From positions 248,001 to 312,000 of the forward strand of contig NZ_JBGQOM010000001.1 in assembly GCF_052119645.1 (NCBI RefSeq): a stretch of DNA of 64,000 bases, read 5' to 3'. A model generated the notes under the pieces. That model made no database searches. It was not told the origin of the DNA and was given only the letters and a program-made list of their open reading frames with translations. Shown one piece after another: positions 46,282 to 55,437 of the stretch; position 1 is the stretch's first letter, and every line of letters begins with the position of its first letter. A program made the translations under genes and the position numbers. This stretch comes from Paraglaciecola sp030730205 (GTDB taxonomy: Bacteria; Pseudomonadota; Gammaproteobacteria; Enterobacterales; Alteromonadaceae).

Positions 46282-46958
46282 ACATTTTGTTAGCCGATGA
46301 CGAAAAACCCCTGTTGCATTTTTTGGCAAAAGGATTACGAGCAGAAGGTTACGAGTGTGCTGAAGTGAACGAGCTGCACGAGGTCTTACCTTGGATCCGT
46401 AAACATGCCCCAAAGGTCGTGGTGTTAGATAGACTCTTTGGCTCTCAGGACAGCGTAACTATTTTAGGTGCGATTAAAGCCTTGCCAAATGCCCCCATGG
46501 TGCTCATGCTGACTGCGCTTGATGAAGTTAGCGAAAGGGTAGCAGGGCTGCAAAAAGGCGCTGATGACTATTTGTGCAAGCCCTTTGATTTTGATGAGTT
46601 ATTGGCTCGTATTAAAGCGCTCAGCAGACGCAGTGACCCCGCTGTGCCAACTCAACAAACCAGTTTACATTTTGGCTCATTAACTCTGGCCCTCGACCAA
46701 CGTATTGCCTTACTAAATGATGTTGAGTTGAGTGTGACAAAAATAGAATTTGAACTGTTGTTATATTTAATCGAAAACAAACAAAAAGTGTTATCCCGTG
46801 AACGGATATTAAGCAGGGTGTGGCAAACTCAGAGCGATCCTAATACCAATATTGTTGATGTGTATATTAGTCGACTAAGGCGTAAATTGGAGGGTGACCC
46901 AAAGATCACCATCCAAACACTACGAGGCAATGGTTATCGCCTCGGTTTTCGCGAATAA
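46278..46958 (+). CDS. OmpR-family response regulator
   Basis: 226 residues. The receiver domain (1-115) has acidic pocket ADDE, phosphoacceptor Asp51 in VVLDRLFG, Thr in LMLTALDE and Lys in YLCKPFDFDELL. A winged-helix OmpR/PhoB DNA-binding domain (about 130-225) ends NIVDVYISRLRRKLEGDP and TLRGNGYRL. It is translationally coupled to the kinase gene. Its stop is only 4 bp from the stop of the convergent carbonic anhydrase gene. Confidence 0.94.
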   Translation: MNILLADDEKPLLHFLAKGLRAEGYECAEVNELHEVLPWIRKHAPKVVVLDRLFGSQDSVTILGAIKALPNAPMVLMLTALDEVSERVAGLQKGADDYLCKPFDFDELLARIKALSRRSDPAVPTQQTSLHFGSLTLALDQRIALLNDVELSVTKIEFELLLYLIENKQKVLSRERILSRVWQTQSDPNTNIVDVYISRLRRKLEGDPKITIQTLRGNGYRLGFRE

Positions 46959-46962
46959 ATAC

Positions 46963-47826
46963 CTATAAAATAGGCGATAATAAGTTGGGGTTGATAACGA
47001 GATTACGCACGCCGTGTGCATGATCTTCTTTAAATTCGTTATCGTTACACCAATCAGCAACCGAGTTGATATCGACCACAGCAACCTCTGGTCTTACACT
47101 CCAGCTTACTTGCAACGGAGACGCTTTTTCGTTGTAGCTAGGACCAGTCGTTGAGCCTAAATACTCAACAGGTTTACCCGTATTAGTTGGTACGTTTGGC
47201 GCTTGATAATAACCATTCACACTTTTTACTTCAGCCAATTCTTTAAAGTTCATCGCCTTGTCATCGTTGGCCAATACGATCACTTGCCCTTCTACCCGAA
47301 GTCCTGGGTTCATGGTGCTTTCTGCTAAACAGGCGCCAAGAGTTGGACCCGGCGTAACTTGAGCCGATGAATAAACAAAGTGCACCTCTAAGGTATCACC
47401 TGATTGCAAGGCGTGGCCTTTGGCTGCGCACACATGCGCGTTAACAGGCTTGAGCTGCGCTTTGCTTAACTTACCGTTATAAACAAAACCTGTATCAGTA
47501 CCATTGCCGTCCCCGTTACCTGCATAGGTGGTAAATTCACCACCACGATGCTCAGCGTTTTTGTGAAAATGAATATTACACAAATTCATGTCAGCCCGAT
47601 TTGGAGCCGTGCCAAAAACACGCAAATTGGTACCATAATCTTGGTCGATATCACGGGGGGATTGTGGTCCGTAACCTTTACCTTCGGTGTTTTCTTGTAA
47701 AGCAGCGCGCTGTTTTTCAACCACACTGTCACTAACCGATTTGGCTAACACGGTTTGAGACAATGCCAAGCTTGTGGCTAAGGTGATGATTACGGCATTG
47801 TTTTTATTGAAAAATTTATTGTTCAT
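46963..47826 (-). CDS. Exported delta-class carbonic anhydrase
   Basis: 287 residues with a signal peptide (about 1-29). The motifs MNLCNIHFHKNAEHRGGEF (residues about 80-98), HVCAAKGHAL and LEVHFVYSSA are those of the delta carbonic anhydrase family first described in diatoms. The histidines of HFH and the EVHF stretch would hold the catalytic zinc. It should interconvert CO2 and bicarbonate in the periplasm or outside. Cysteine pairs suggest disulfides. It is followed, on the same strand upstream, by an OmpW gene, which may form a common envelope response. Confidence 0.82.
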   Translation of the reverse strand: MNNKFFNKNNAVIITLATSLALSQTVLAKSVSDSVVEKQRAALQENTEGKGYGPQSPRDIDQDYGTNLRVFGTAPNRADMNLCNIHFHKNAEHRGGEFTTYAGNGDGNGTDTGFVYNGKLSKAQLKPVNAHVCAAKGHALQSGDTLEVHFVYSSAQVTPGPTLGACLAESTMNPGLRVEGQVIVLANDDKAMNFKELAEVKSVNGYYQAPNVPTNTGKPVEYLGSTTGPSYNEKASPLQVSWSVRPEVAVVDINSVADWCNDNEFKEDHAHGVRNLVINPNLLSPIL

Positions 47827-47982
47827 ATCGTTTCTCTCAATGTTATAGAGTTTAATGCCAACAAGATAAAGCGTTATCTCGTGTGCAATGTAAAACTCAC
47901 TCTTTATTGAAGGTATCGAGCAAGCAAGGGCGTTGCTGTGCTACTGATCACCTCATTGTAAAACTGGCTACAGTGGTAATGA

Positions 47983-48654
47983 TTAAAAACGGTAGCCAAG
48001 TGAAAGGGTGTAAACCCAAGGATCAATCTGGATATCATCAACGGAACCGTCAGTACCATTTAGTGTAAAGCTGGCACGGGTATCAATATCAATCCAACGA
48101 ACAGCAGCATTAACGAACCACTTATCAGTGAGTAAATAATCAGCGCCCACTTGCGCGGCTAAGCCAAATGAATTGTCTAATGACAAGTCGCTTAAACCAG
48201 CAGCATCATTGGCAGGTGTGAATTTTTCGTCAAAAATGAAGGTGTAGTTAAGTCCTGCGCCAACATAAGGCTGAAGCTGAGTTGTGGCATCGTTAAAATA
48301 ATAATTAACAAAAACCGTTGGAGGTAAATGCGCTACGTCACCGAGTTTGTCACCGGTGCCTAGCGGGTCACTCACTCCAAAATTGACTTGATGTTTAAAT
48401 GGTGTTGCAGCAAGTACTTCAACATTCATCCTGTCGCTGAAAAAGTAAGCTACCGTCAGACCTAGTTGGGTGTTGTTCTCAATACTAAGGTCAACGCCCA
48501 AGTCGCTTGCTACCACAATATTAGAAGTAGAATCGTTGGGGCTCACTACCGCTAAACCACCACGTAATAAAATATCACCTTTTTCGAACGCAAGCACAGA
48601 ATGCGCTGCAGTCAGAGAAGCAAGAGAAAACAGGGTATAACCGATTTTTTTCAT
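47983..48654 (-). CDS. ompW: OmpW family outer-membrane protein
   Basis: 223 residues with a signal peptide (about 1-22, ending SVLA-FEKG). The family signature is present: GDILLRGGLAVVSPNDS, ENNTQLGLTVAYFFSDRMNVEVLAATPFKH, LPPTVFVNYYF and the C-terminal TLSLGYRF. It forms a small 8-stranded barrel thought to pass small hydrophobic molecules. OmpW genes often respond to stress and oxygen. Monocistronic; 156 bp upstream of the carbonic anhydrase gene on the same strand. Confidence 0.93.
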   Translation of the reverse strand: MKKIGYTLFSLASLTAAHSVLAFEKGDILLRGGLAVVSPNDSTSNIVVASDLGVDLSIENNTQLGLTVAYFFSDRMNVEVLAATPFKHQVNFGVSDPLGTGDKLGDVAHLPPTVFVNYYFNDATTQLQPYVGAGLNYTFIFDEKFTPANDAAGLSDLSLDNSFGLAAQVGADYLLTDKWFVNAAVRWIDIDTRASFTLNGTDGSVDDIQIDPWVYTLSLGYRF

Positions 48655-48991
48655 AAAACTCTCTTAATAGTGTTAATTGACTAAAAGAGAGCTTATAGAA
48701 GCAACCTAAAAAAGACTTAACGTGAACATTAAAATTAGATTAAAAGCCCTAGACGTACTGACGCGCACTTAACAAGTCGCCGTTAAATGCATCAACATTA
48801 CCCCCGTATGTCGTTCATCGCCGATATAGGGCATTTATCGCAACTTACAGAAAAATAAAGGTTTTTGTGCAAGAAAATGCAAAAACTACGGTCTGTGATA
48901 TGACTACCCTTAGGTAGTTTTACTGATAAAAGTGAATCATCAGATTAACGATTCACTCTCCCCCAGCGCAAATGAAAATTAAAGAATTAAA
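48655..48991. other. 337-bp divergent intergenic region
   Basis: Holds the ompW promoter on one side and that of the DoxX-like gene on the other. A short hairpin (ACTACC / GGTAGT, 48903-48918) followed by TTTTAC lies in the + orientation but has no upstream gene. A seven-codon frame ATG 48972 to TGA 48995 overlaps the start of the next gene. Confidence 0.4.
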
Positions 48992-49414
48992 ATGAGTGAC
49001 GTTTTACCACAAGATGTTCGAAGCCGCTTACAGTGGTCTTTGTTATCATTGCGGGTCGGTGTTTTTATTGTGATGTTTGTATGGACACTGGATAAGTTTA
49101 TTAATCCAGGCCACAGCATAAAAATTTTTGAAAAATTTTATGCCATTGCTGGTCTAGGTGAAAACATGGCTTATGTAATGGGCGCATTGCAGCTTATCTT
49201 AGTGAGCGCATTTTTATTAGGGGTGAAAAAACGTTTAACGTATGGACTCGTCTTTTTACTGCATGGTGGTTCAACACTCTCCGCCTTCAATCAATATTTT
49301 GACGCATTTAATCATTTACTCTTTTTTGCCGCATGGCCGATGTGGGCCGCCTGTTTTGCTTTGTATCTATTACGCGATGCAGACACCAAATTTACCTTAG
49401 GAACCAACTGGTAG
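48992..49414 (+). CDS. DoxX-like four-helix membrane protein
   Basis: 140 residues with four predicted helices (about 20-38, 58-78, 85-103 and 110-128) and a DoxX-like pattern: RVGVFIVMFVWTLDKFINPGHSIKIFEKFYAIAGLG, then LGVKKRLTYGLVFLLHGGSTL. DoxX-family proteins are integral membrane proteins linked to redox or sulfur metabolism, mostly uncharacterised. No good Shine-Dalgarno precedes the ATG; a seven-codon frame (MKIKELK) ends in an ATGA overlap with it. Confidence 0.75.
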   Translation: MSDVLPQDVRSRLQWSLLSLRVGVFIVMFVWTLDKFINPGHSIKIFEKFYAIAGLGENMAYVMGALQLILVSAFLLGVKKRLTYGLVFLLHGGSTLSAFNQYFDAFNHLLFFAAWPMWAACFALYLLRDADTKFTLGTNW

Positions 49415-49517
49415 CAGTTATAAACTTAGCAAACAAGACGGCTGATACAATACATACACCGGCTGTCATCATTATGCAGGTGTTCAAGCAACGAGTTTAA
49501 CGAATAAGGAACCCAAG

Positions 49518-50273
49518 ATGCACACCCTAAAGCCAACACGTTTATTAACGTATTTTAGTTTATTCATTTTATTATCAGGAGCCGCTTTTATGTCTCAAGC
49601 TAGTACTAAACCTAAGGTAATCGTTTTTGACGTCAATGAAACACTGCTTGACCTTGAAACCATGCGCAGGTCTATAGGCGACGCATTGGGCGGTAAAGAT
49701 GGGCTGACCACACTGTGGTTTTCAACCATGCTTCATCATTCACTAGTGACGACTGTGAGCGGTGATTATCAAGATTTTGGTAAAATAGGCGTGGCTGCAC
49801 TGATGATGGTGGCGCAAAATGAAGGAATTAGCATCACGCAAGAACAAGCCGTTATCGCCATCAAAACACCTTTATTATCCCTACCCGCTCACCCTGACGT
49901 TAAACCGGGTTTAGCTGCTCTCAAAGCTAAGGGCTACACCTTGGTAAGTTTAACTAACTCGTCAAATGAAGGGGTACAAACCCAGTTTGCCAATGCGGGC
50001 CTAACTGACTTTTTTGAGCAACGCATGAGTATTGAAGATATCAAAGTCTACAAGCCAGATTTGCGCGCTTACGCCTGGGCGTTAAAAAAATTGGGCATCA
50101 AACCTGAAGATGCCTTGATGGTTGCAGCACATGGATGGGATGTTGCAGGAGCCAAAGCAGCGGGTATGCAAACCGCTTTTGTCGCTCGCCCTGGTAAAGC
50201 ACTTTATCCGCTCGCACCACAGCCCGATTATGTGGTTAAGGATCTCAATGAATTAGTCGCGCTTTTAGAATAA
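49518..50273 (+). CDS. Haloacid dehalogenase type II-like protein with export signal
   Basis: 251 residues. The HAD core is that of L-2-haloacid dehalogenases: FDVNETLLDLE (nucleophile Asp), LVSLTNSSNEGV, KVYKPDLRAYAWALKKLG and VAAHGWDVAGAKAAGM. The first 29 residues form a convincing signal peptide ending AFMSQAS, so the enzyme would be periplasmic, which is unusual for the family. The upstream ATG has AAGGAACCCAAG. An internal ATG at MSQAS also has an AGGAG sequence before it and would give a cytoplasmic form. Dehalogenation of 2-haloacids is the expected reaction; substrate not shown. Confidence 0.87.
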   Translation: MHTLKPTRLLTYFSLFILLSGAAFMSQASTKPKVIVFDVNETLLDLETMRRSIGDALGGKDGLTTLWFSTMLHHSLVTTVSGDYQDFGKIGVAALMMVAQNEGISITQEQAVIAIKTPLLSLPAHPDVKPGLAALKAKGYTLVSLTNSSNEGVQTQFANAGLTDFFEQRMSIEDIKVYKPDLRAYAWALKKLGIKPEDALMVAAHGWDVAGAKAAGMQTAFVARPGKALYPLAPQPDYVVKDLNELVALLE

Positions 50274-50296
50274 ATGGGCGGCGTAGCCAAGAATGA

Positions 50297-50330
50297 AAAA
50301 ATGCTTAAGATTAGCGTAAGCATTTTATTT
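50297..50330 (+). terminator. Rho-independent terminator after the haloacid dehalogenase gene
   Basis: Stem of 7 to 10 bp (50298-50307 / 50317-50326) with a 9-nt loop and a TTTTATTTGTGTTT tail. Confidence 0.75.
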
Positions 50331-50919
50331 GTGTTTATACCCGCCGCCCCACCAATATTGTTGTCAACACAGCGTCATGAAATTCAAAAAATCTGACAAA
50401 TTTTCCCTTATCTAATACATAAGTCGAACACTAAAGATTGGCGTAACGATTGCCACTTTTAATTTGCCCAATATAGTCTGCATCAAATCGTTGGCCGCTC
50501 GTTAATTTTACTTTAATGCGGGTATCGCCGTTTCTAAACAGCTATTGTCGCATCTAAAACGGTCTGCCAGTGCCCCGTGGGTAACAAAAAATTTAAATAC
50601 GCCAAGACGACCAACAAGGTGTACCCGTTTTTTTCATCATGGCTTGCTGCCTTTTAAAAAGTTTGCCCCTTTGGCAGTGTGGGGATCGTACCTAGATATT
50701 TCATACGGCATATTTCAATGACGTTTTTGATAAGTATCTATAAATATTTGAAAGGTAGTTGTGCCACAAGTTTGTGTATCATTGAAAAGTGAATTAGTCA
50801 TATAAATATTAGCTTTGCGGGAAACCATCCCAGACCAATAATAGTATTGGTTTAGCCCAATGGTCACTTCAGGCAGTTGAGTCAAATCAGTACATTCAAT
50901 TTTTAAAAAAGGTAAACAC
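50331..50919. other. 589-bp intergenic region with a possible gene remnant
   Basis: On the minus strand, 50541-50431 reads RNGDTRIKVKLTSGQRFDAD followed by YIGQIKSGNRYANL and a stop. It looks like the end of a real protein but is cut off by an upstream stop and has no start. The rest shows no gene. The last 90 bp carry an inverted repeat upstream of the OYE gene. Confidence 0.35.
50834..50851. promoter_or_regulatory. Inverted repeat upstream of the OYE gene, possible operator
   Basis: ACCAATA-ATAG-TATTGGT, perfect 7-bp arms, 68 bp before the start codon. Position and symmetry suit a dimeric repressor such as TetR or MarR type, but no such regulator gene is adjacent. Confidence 0.35.
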
Positions 50920-52023
50920 GTGAGTAAAAATGTAAATGCGCTTTTTAATCCCTTTAATCATAAAGGTTTATCTCTAAGTAATCGCATCGTGATGGCGCCG
51001 ATGACCAGAGAATTTTCGCCTGGCGGCGTTGCAACGAACGATGTTGCTGACTATTACCGTCGACGCGCAGAAGGCGGCACCGGTTTAATTATTACTGAAG
51101 GCACAACCATTAACGATCCTGTGGCAACGATGAGTGAGCGCATTCCGCAAATTCATGGCGAAGCGTCGTTAGCTGGATGGAAAAAAGTCGTTGAAGCGGT
51201 ACACGGCGCTGGTGGGAAAATCATGCCGCAGTTGTGGCACGTAGGCATGGCGCGCTCACCTAAAAAAGCCCCTTTTCCAGATTTACCTAGTGTAGGGCCC
51301 TCTGGCTTATTGGCACCAGGCAAACAAGTGGCCGAGCCAATGACAGCAGAACAAATTGAAGTTGCTATCAATGGTTTTGCCACCGCCGCAGCCGATGCCA
51401 TGCGTATTGGCTTTGATGGTGTTGAAATCCATGGCGCTCATGGCTACCTCGTTGACCAGTTTTTTTGGAGTGGTACCAATCAACGTACGGATGAATGGGG
51501 CGGTAGCATGGCAAACCGTGGGCGTTTTGCTGTTGAAATTATTAAACGCATTCGCGCAGCAACCTCGCCTGACTTTCCGATTATTTTGCGTTATTCCCAA
51601 TGGAAACAACAAGATTACAGTGCAAAATTAGCTGACACCCCGCAGCTACTAGAAGCGTTTTTGTTGCCCCTAAGCGAAGCAGGTGTGGATATTTTCCATT
51701 GTTCAACTCGCCGCTACTGGGAAAGTGAATTCGACGGCGAAGGCCTCAACTTAGCAGGCTGGACGAAGAAGATCACTGGCAAACCGACTATCACCGTGGG
51801 CTCGGTTGGCTTAAACGAAGACTTCTTCAGCGCTTTTGCAGGCAAAGGCTCTAGCACGCGCTCAATTGATGATTTAATTGAGCGTATGGACAAAGGCGAA
51901 TTTGACTTGGTTGCAGTAGGACGTGCCTTGTTGCAAGACCCCAATTGGGCCAATAAAATTCACCAGGGCCAACTACAAGAGCTTGAGCAATACTCAGGTG
52001 AAGCGCTAGCAACCTTGTCTTAA
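50920..52023 (+). CDS. Old yellow enzyme family NADH:flavin oxidoreductase
   Basis: 367 residues, FMN-dependent TIM barrel. Motifs: NRIVMAPMTREFSPGGV near the N terminus, GGTGLIITEGT, KIMPQLWHVG, the substrate-binding His pair region FDGVEIHGAHGYLVDQFFW, RTDEWGGS and DLVAVGRALLQDPNW near the end. The family reduces the C=C bond of activated enals, enones or nitro compounds with NAD(P)H. Start is GTG at 50920 with AAAGGTAAACAC. An MFS exporter gene follows 23 bp downstream and is probably cotranscribed, so the pair may detoxify and expel an electrophile. Confidence 0.92.
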   Translation: MSKNVNALFNPFNHKGLSLSNRIVMAPMTREFSPGGVATNDVADYYRRRAEGGTGLIITEGTTINDPVATMSERIPQIHGEASLAGWKKVVEAVHGAGGKIMPQLWHVGMARSPKKAPFPDLPSVGPSGLLAPGKQVAEPMTAEQIEVAINGFATAAADAMRIGFDGVEIHGAHGYLVDQFFWSGTNQRTDEWGGSMANRGRFAVEIIKRIRAATSPDFPIILRYSQWKQQDYSAKLADTPQLLEAFLLPLSEAGVDIFHCSTRRYWESEFDGEGLNLAGWTKKITGKPTITVGSVGLNEDFFSAFAGKGSSTRSIDDLIERMDKGEFDLVAVGRALLQDPNWANKIHQGQLQELEQYSGEALATLS

Positions 52024-52046
52024 ACATAAGAGAAATCTGCGGACCT

Positions 52047-53249
52047 ATGAACGACTCCCATGCTGCCAATGCGCTCGCTAAACGTACACTGTTACTGGCA
52101 TCAGCAGCAATGGGGTTTGCTCAAACCGTATTGTTCGCCATCCTCGCGCCACTTGGACGTGAAATAGGCTTGGTAGAGGTACAAATAGGCGCAATCATTT
52201 CTGCTTCATCACTCACACTTTTTTTGGTCAGCCCTCTGTGGGGAAGGGCTAGCGACGTGTGGGGCAGAAGAAAAATCCTGTTAATAGGTTTGTTTGGTTA
52301 TTCTGTAGGCACCATGTTATTTGCCGGGGTGTTTCAAGCCGCCTTACTGGGATACCTTATTCCCTTAACCGCACTGGTATTTCTGATCATTACTCGAGTC
52401 GCCAATGCAGTGGTGATGGCTGCAGTCACGCCTTCCGCCAATGCGTACATGGCTGACATCACCAGTGTAGCTGACCGCATAAAAGGTATGGGTGCTATCG
52501 GCGCGGCAGGGAATATCGGTTCAATATTAGGGCCTGCGGTGGGCGGATTGCTAGCAGGTATCAGTTTGCTCACACCTTTGTACTTCTCGGTTCTATTAAC
52601 ATTGGCTGCAGCTATATTGACCGTGTATGCATTACCAGAAATCGCCAAACCTAAGGTCATTCGCAAGCAAGCCAGGCTCAAATACACCGATCCAAGGATA
52701 TTTCCACTCGTGGTTGCGGGGGTATTTTTATTTATGGGCTTTGCCATTGTGCAACAAACCATTGCATTTCGCTTTCAAGATATACTGGGTCTTGATGGTA
52801 CTCAAACGGCTAAAATTGTAGGTTTTAGTTTAATGCTGTCAGCCGCGGCCGCCCTATTTGTACAATTAATAGTGATCCCTCGCTTACACGTTAGGCCTTT
52901 TGTATTACTCCGTATTTCAATGCCCATGATGATGATCGCATTTGCAATGATGGCAATTGGTGAGACCGAGTTATTCTTTACCCTTGCGATGGGCATTTTA
53001 GGTTTAGGCTTAGGGCTTGCAGGCCCAGGTTTTATGGCGGGTGCATCGGTTGCTGTGTCGTCAGAAGAGCAAGGCGCCGTTGCTGGAGTGGCAGGCTCTT
53101 GTCCACCACTGGGTTTTACCGTAGGCCCTATACTGGGCACTTACTTGTACTCAATTGATGGTGCACTGCCCTACTGGTTTGCTTTTGTTAGCTACGTTGT
53201 CCTGTTTTTATTTACCCTTAAATTTAAAGACAGGCCAAACCCTGCCTAA
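52047..53249 (+). CDS. MFS transporter (drug efflux type)
   Basis: 400 residues with about 12 membrane helices. The loop 2-3 motif LVSPLWGRASDVWGRRKILLIGLFGY and motif C-like IGAAGNIGSILGPAVGGLLA in helix 5 mark a drug:H+ antiporter-type exporter related to the TetA group. It follows the OYE gene in the same direction and ends at a strong bidirectional terminator. Substrate unknown. Confidence 0.9.
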   Translation: MNDSHAANALAKRTLLLASAAMGFAQTVLFAILAPLGREIGLVEVQIGAIISASSLTLFLVSPLWGRASDVWGRRKILLIGLFGYSVGTMLFAGVFQAALLGYLIPLTALVFLIITRVANAVVMAAVTPSANAYMADITSVADRIKGMGAIGAAGNIGSILGPAVGGLLAGISLLTPLYFSVLLTLAAAILTVYALPEIAKPKVIRKQARLKYTDPRIFPLVVAGVFLFMGFAIVQQTIAFRFQDILGLDGTQTAKIVGFSLMLSAAAALFVQLIVIPRLHVRPFVLLRISMPMMMIAFAMMAIGETELFFTLAMGILGLGLGLAGPGFMAGASVAVSSEEQGAVAGVAGSCPPLGFTVGPILGTYLYSIDGALPYWFAFVSYVVLFLFTLKFKDRPNPA

Positions 53250-53253
53250 TAAC

Positions 53254-53280
53254 AAAAAAACCGACATCAGTCGGTTTTTT
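53254..53280. terminator. Bidirectional rho-independent terminator
   Basis: 11-bp stem 53255-53265 / 53270-53280 (AAAAAACCGAC and its complement) with an ATCA loop; A and T tracts on both sides. It serves the MFS gene on + and the kinase gene on -. Confidence 0.88.
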
Positions 53281-53321
53281 AGTGTGTCACTTACGCCGTG
53301 TTTAGCGCGACTTTTACCCTA

Positions 53322-54263
53322 TTAAAGGGCTTTAATAACCGCTTCAACTTCTTCGCAGGTAGGAGGATTACAGCCAACGGTTGCCACATTTAAACTTGCT
53401 GCAACTGCGCCAAAACGCAAGGCATCACTGAGTTTTTCAGTAGACGCCTTGGGGGATAGTGCATCAGCCTTCAGCAATCTTGCAATCAAGGCCGAGAAAT
53501 AGGTGTCTCCAGCACCAACCGTATCGCCAAATACCTCGGGCACATGCACAGCCTGTTTCAGGTTATGTTCACTGGTAATAAGATGCGAACCGCCTTCGCC
53601 TAAGGTCAATACCACCATACCGTTTTGCATTCTGTCTAACATGGCTTTGGCATGAAATTCAGGTCTGCCATATAAGCCTTTCAATTCAAGATCTTCATCA
53701 CTGACTTTAACAATGTCGGCAAACTCAACAAAACGCCAAATGGCTGCCACGTATTGTTGATGGTTGGTTTCAACGCCTTTGCGTACATTGACGTCAATAC
53801 TGATTTTAACACCACGAGATTTGAGTTTGATAACCACCGGAATAAGTACTTCCAGCATTTCTGGCACGAGCGCCAAAGAGCCAGTATGGAATACATCAAT
53901 ATCAACTGGCAACATGGCTAACAAGGCATCTGCAGTAATATCAAGGTCAGCTACACCCTTACGATACAAACGATAACTCGGTTTTCCCTCAGCATCTTTG
54001 TAAACCAAGGCCAGAGAAGAGTTTTTTTCAGAACGATTATTGGGAGGAACTTTAACGCCATCTTTTAATACTGAGGCGTATATTTGTTGACCCATAAAAT
54101 CAGTAGAAATAGGTGACAAATACGTACAATCAATACCCTGCTTTACAAAACTTCTGGCAACGTTAAAGGGCGAACCGCCAATAAAAGGTAAATACGAACC
54201 ATCTTGCTGTTGAATCATATCGATTAAGGCTTCACCAAATACGGCAACTTTTGGGCTTGTCAT
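53322..54263 (-). CDS. PfkB-family sugar kinase, probable fructokinase
   Basis: 313 residues. The N-terminal GEALIDMIQQQDGSYLPFIGGSPFNVARSF is the sugar-binding GG motif of bacterial fructokinases. The anion hole and catalytic Asp are in DTVGAGDTYFSALIARLL (about residue 250). It phosphorylates a sugar such as fructose with ATP. Cytoplasmic. No sugar transporter or regulator is adjacent. Confidence 0.88.
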   Translation of the reverse strand: MTSPKVAVFGEALIDMIQQQDGSYLPFIGGSPFNVARSFVKQGIDCTYLSPISTDFMGQQIYASVLKDGVKVPPNNRSEKNSSLALVYKDAEGKPSYRLYRKGVADLDITADALLAMLPVDIDVFHTGSLALVPEMLEVLIPVVIKLKSRGVKISIDVNVRKGVETNHQQYVAAIWRFVEFADIVKVSDEDLELKGLYGRPEFHAKAMLDRMQNGMVVLTLGEGGSHLITSEHNLKQAVHVPEVFGDTVGAGDTYFSALIARLLKADALSPKASTEKLSDALRFGAVAASLNVATVGCNPPTCEEVEAVIKAL

Positions 54264-54762
54264 GTAAACTCCTGAAATATTAACGCTAGCACCCTCGACG
54301 GTTAGGCACTGAATCTTGTTGGGACACTAATTTATTGATTAAACGTACACCGATCATCTTAATTCTAGCTAAAAGTTCGATTTTACGTGGCAGATTATGC
54401 ACAATTTTACGCCCTTGTTATTAACAGTTTTGTCAGATTATTTTTGCGGGACTGACTTATAACGAATAATTAGGACACTAAAAGCTTTCAGCTTGACATA
54501 ATATAACGCTAAATCCTTTAATAAATAACAAAACTTTATTAATTATTAAGTCAGGCTTATTTATGTGGTTCTTTTAATCCACTCAGCAAAAAAACACAAA
54601 CGTTATGGGACCTGTTAAAACTGATTGTCAAATGACGCTCCGTGCTCTAGCAAAACAGCACATTGTGCTGGTTAAAATTCAAGTTACATTGCATAACAAT
54701 GAGCGTTTTGCATACAGAGTGGCGATTCAGCCATAGAAAGCTTAGATATTACTCGTCAATTA
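54264..54762. other. 499-bp AT-rich intergenic region
   Basis: Lies upstream of the kinase gene and downstream of the HAD gene (both leftward), so it holds the kinase promoter. No gene, terminator or clear palindrome was seen. Confidence 0.4.
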
Positions 54763-55437
54763 CTACTCGTTAAAAATGATTGACGGTAGCAGTTTGGGTA
54801 TATCCCGCCAATGTTTAAATGTAAAATAGTCAGTTGCTTCAGCCTTTGCAATTGCATCAGAGTTAAGTAAGTGGCTACCGCCCGTATAACGACAAACTGT
54901 CATCCCTGCGGCTTTTGCAGCTTGAATACCCGATAAAGAGTCTTCAAAAACTAAACACTTTTCAGGTGCTACGCCCATAGATTTTGCGGCATGTAAAAAA
55001 AGATCAGGGGCAGGTTTACCGTTTTTCACCTCAGATGTTGTATAAACATTCGTGGTAAAATACCTATCCAATGAGGTAATACTGAGTGCTTTTACTGTTC
55101 GGGGTCGACTACTACTCGTAGCTAAGCAAAAATTGACTTTCAGGTGTTCTAAAAGCCAAATAATATCAGGTGTGGTAACCAGGTCTCGCTCAAAATCTTG
55201 CAACAAAATATCGCGATAAGTTATTTCAAAGTCGTTTGGCAAAGCGATCTGGAAATCAGCAAAGAGTTTTTCCTTTACGTGAGAAAAACTCCGTCCTAAA
55301 AAGTGTTGCATAAAGTAAGTGTCGTCAATATTGATACCTAGCTTGGGCAATTCGATTTGCAGTGTTTTTTTACTCATAATCTCGCTGTCGATGAGCACAC
55401 CATCACAATCAAAAATAATAAGGTCTATTGATGTCAT
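54763..55437 (-). CDS. HAD-superfamily phosphatase (beta-phosphoglucomutase-like)
   Basis: 224 residues from the ATG at 55437 (an upstream GTG would add six). HAD motif I is FDCDGVLIDSE, motif II LATSSSRPRT, the lysine NGKPAPDLFLHAA and motif IV VFEDSLSGIQAAKAAGM. The helical cap after motif I is of the C1/phosphoglucomutase type, as in YieH and other sugar-phosphate or nucleotide phosphatases. Substrate not identifiable. It stands alone between the kinase and LysR genes. Confidence 0.87.
   Translation of the reverse strand: MTSIDLIIFDCDGVLIDSEIMSKKTLQIELPKLGINIDDTYFMQHFLGRSFSHVKEKLFADFQIALPNDFEITYRDILLQDFERDLVTTPDIIWLLEHLKVNFCLATSSSRPRTVKALSITSLDRYFTTNVYTTSEVKNGKPAPDLFLHAAKSMGVAPEKCLVFEDSLSGIQAAKAAGMTVCRYTGGSHLLNSDAIAKAEATDYFTFKHWRDIPKLLPSIIFNE

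Noticed and set aside
52047..53249. Tetracycline resistance gene
   Set aside because: Only general MFS drug-exporter motifs are seen; no divergent tetR gene, and the neighbour is an old yellow enzyme.
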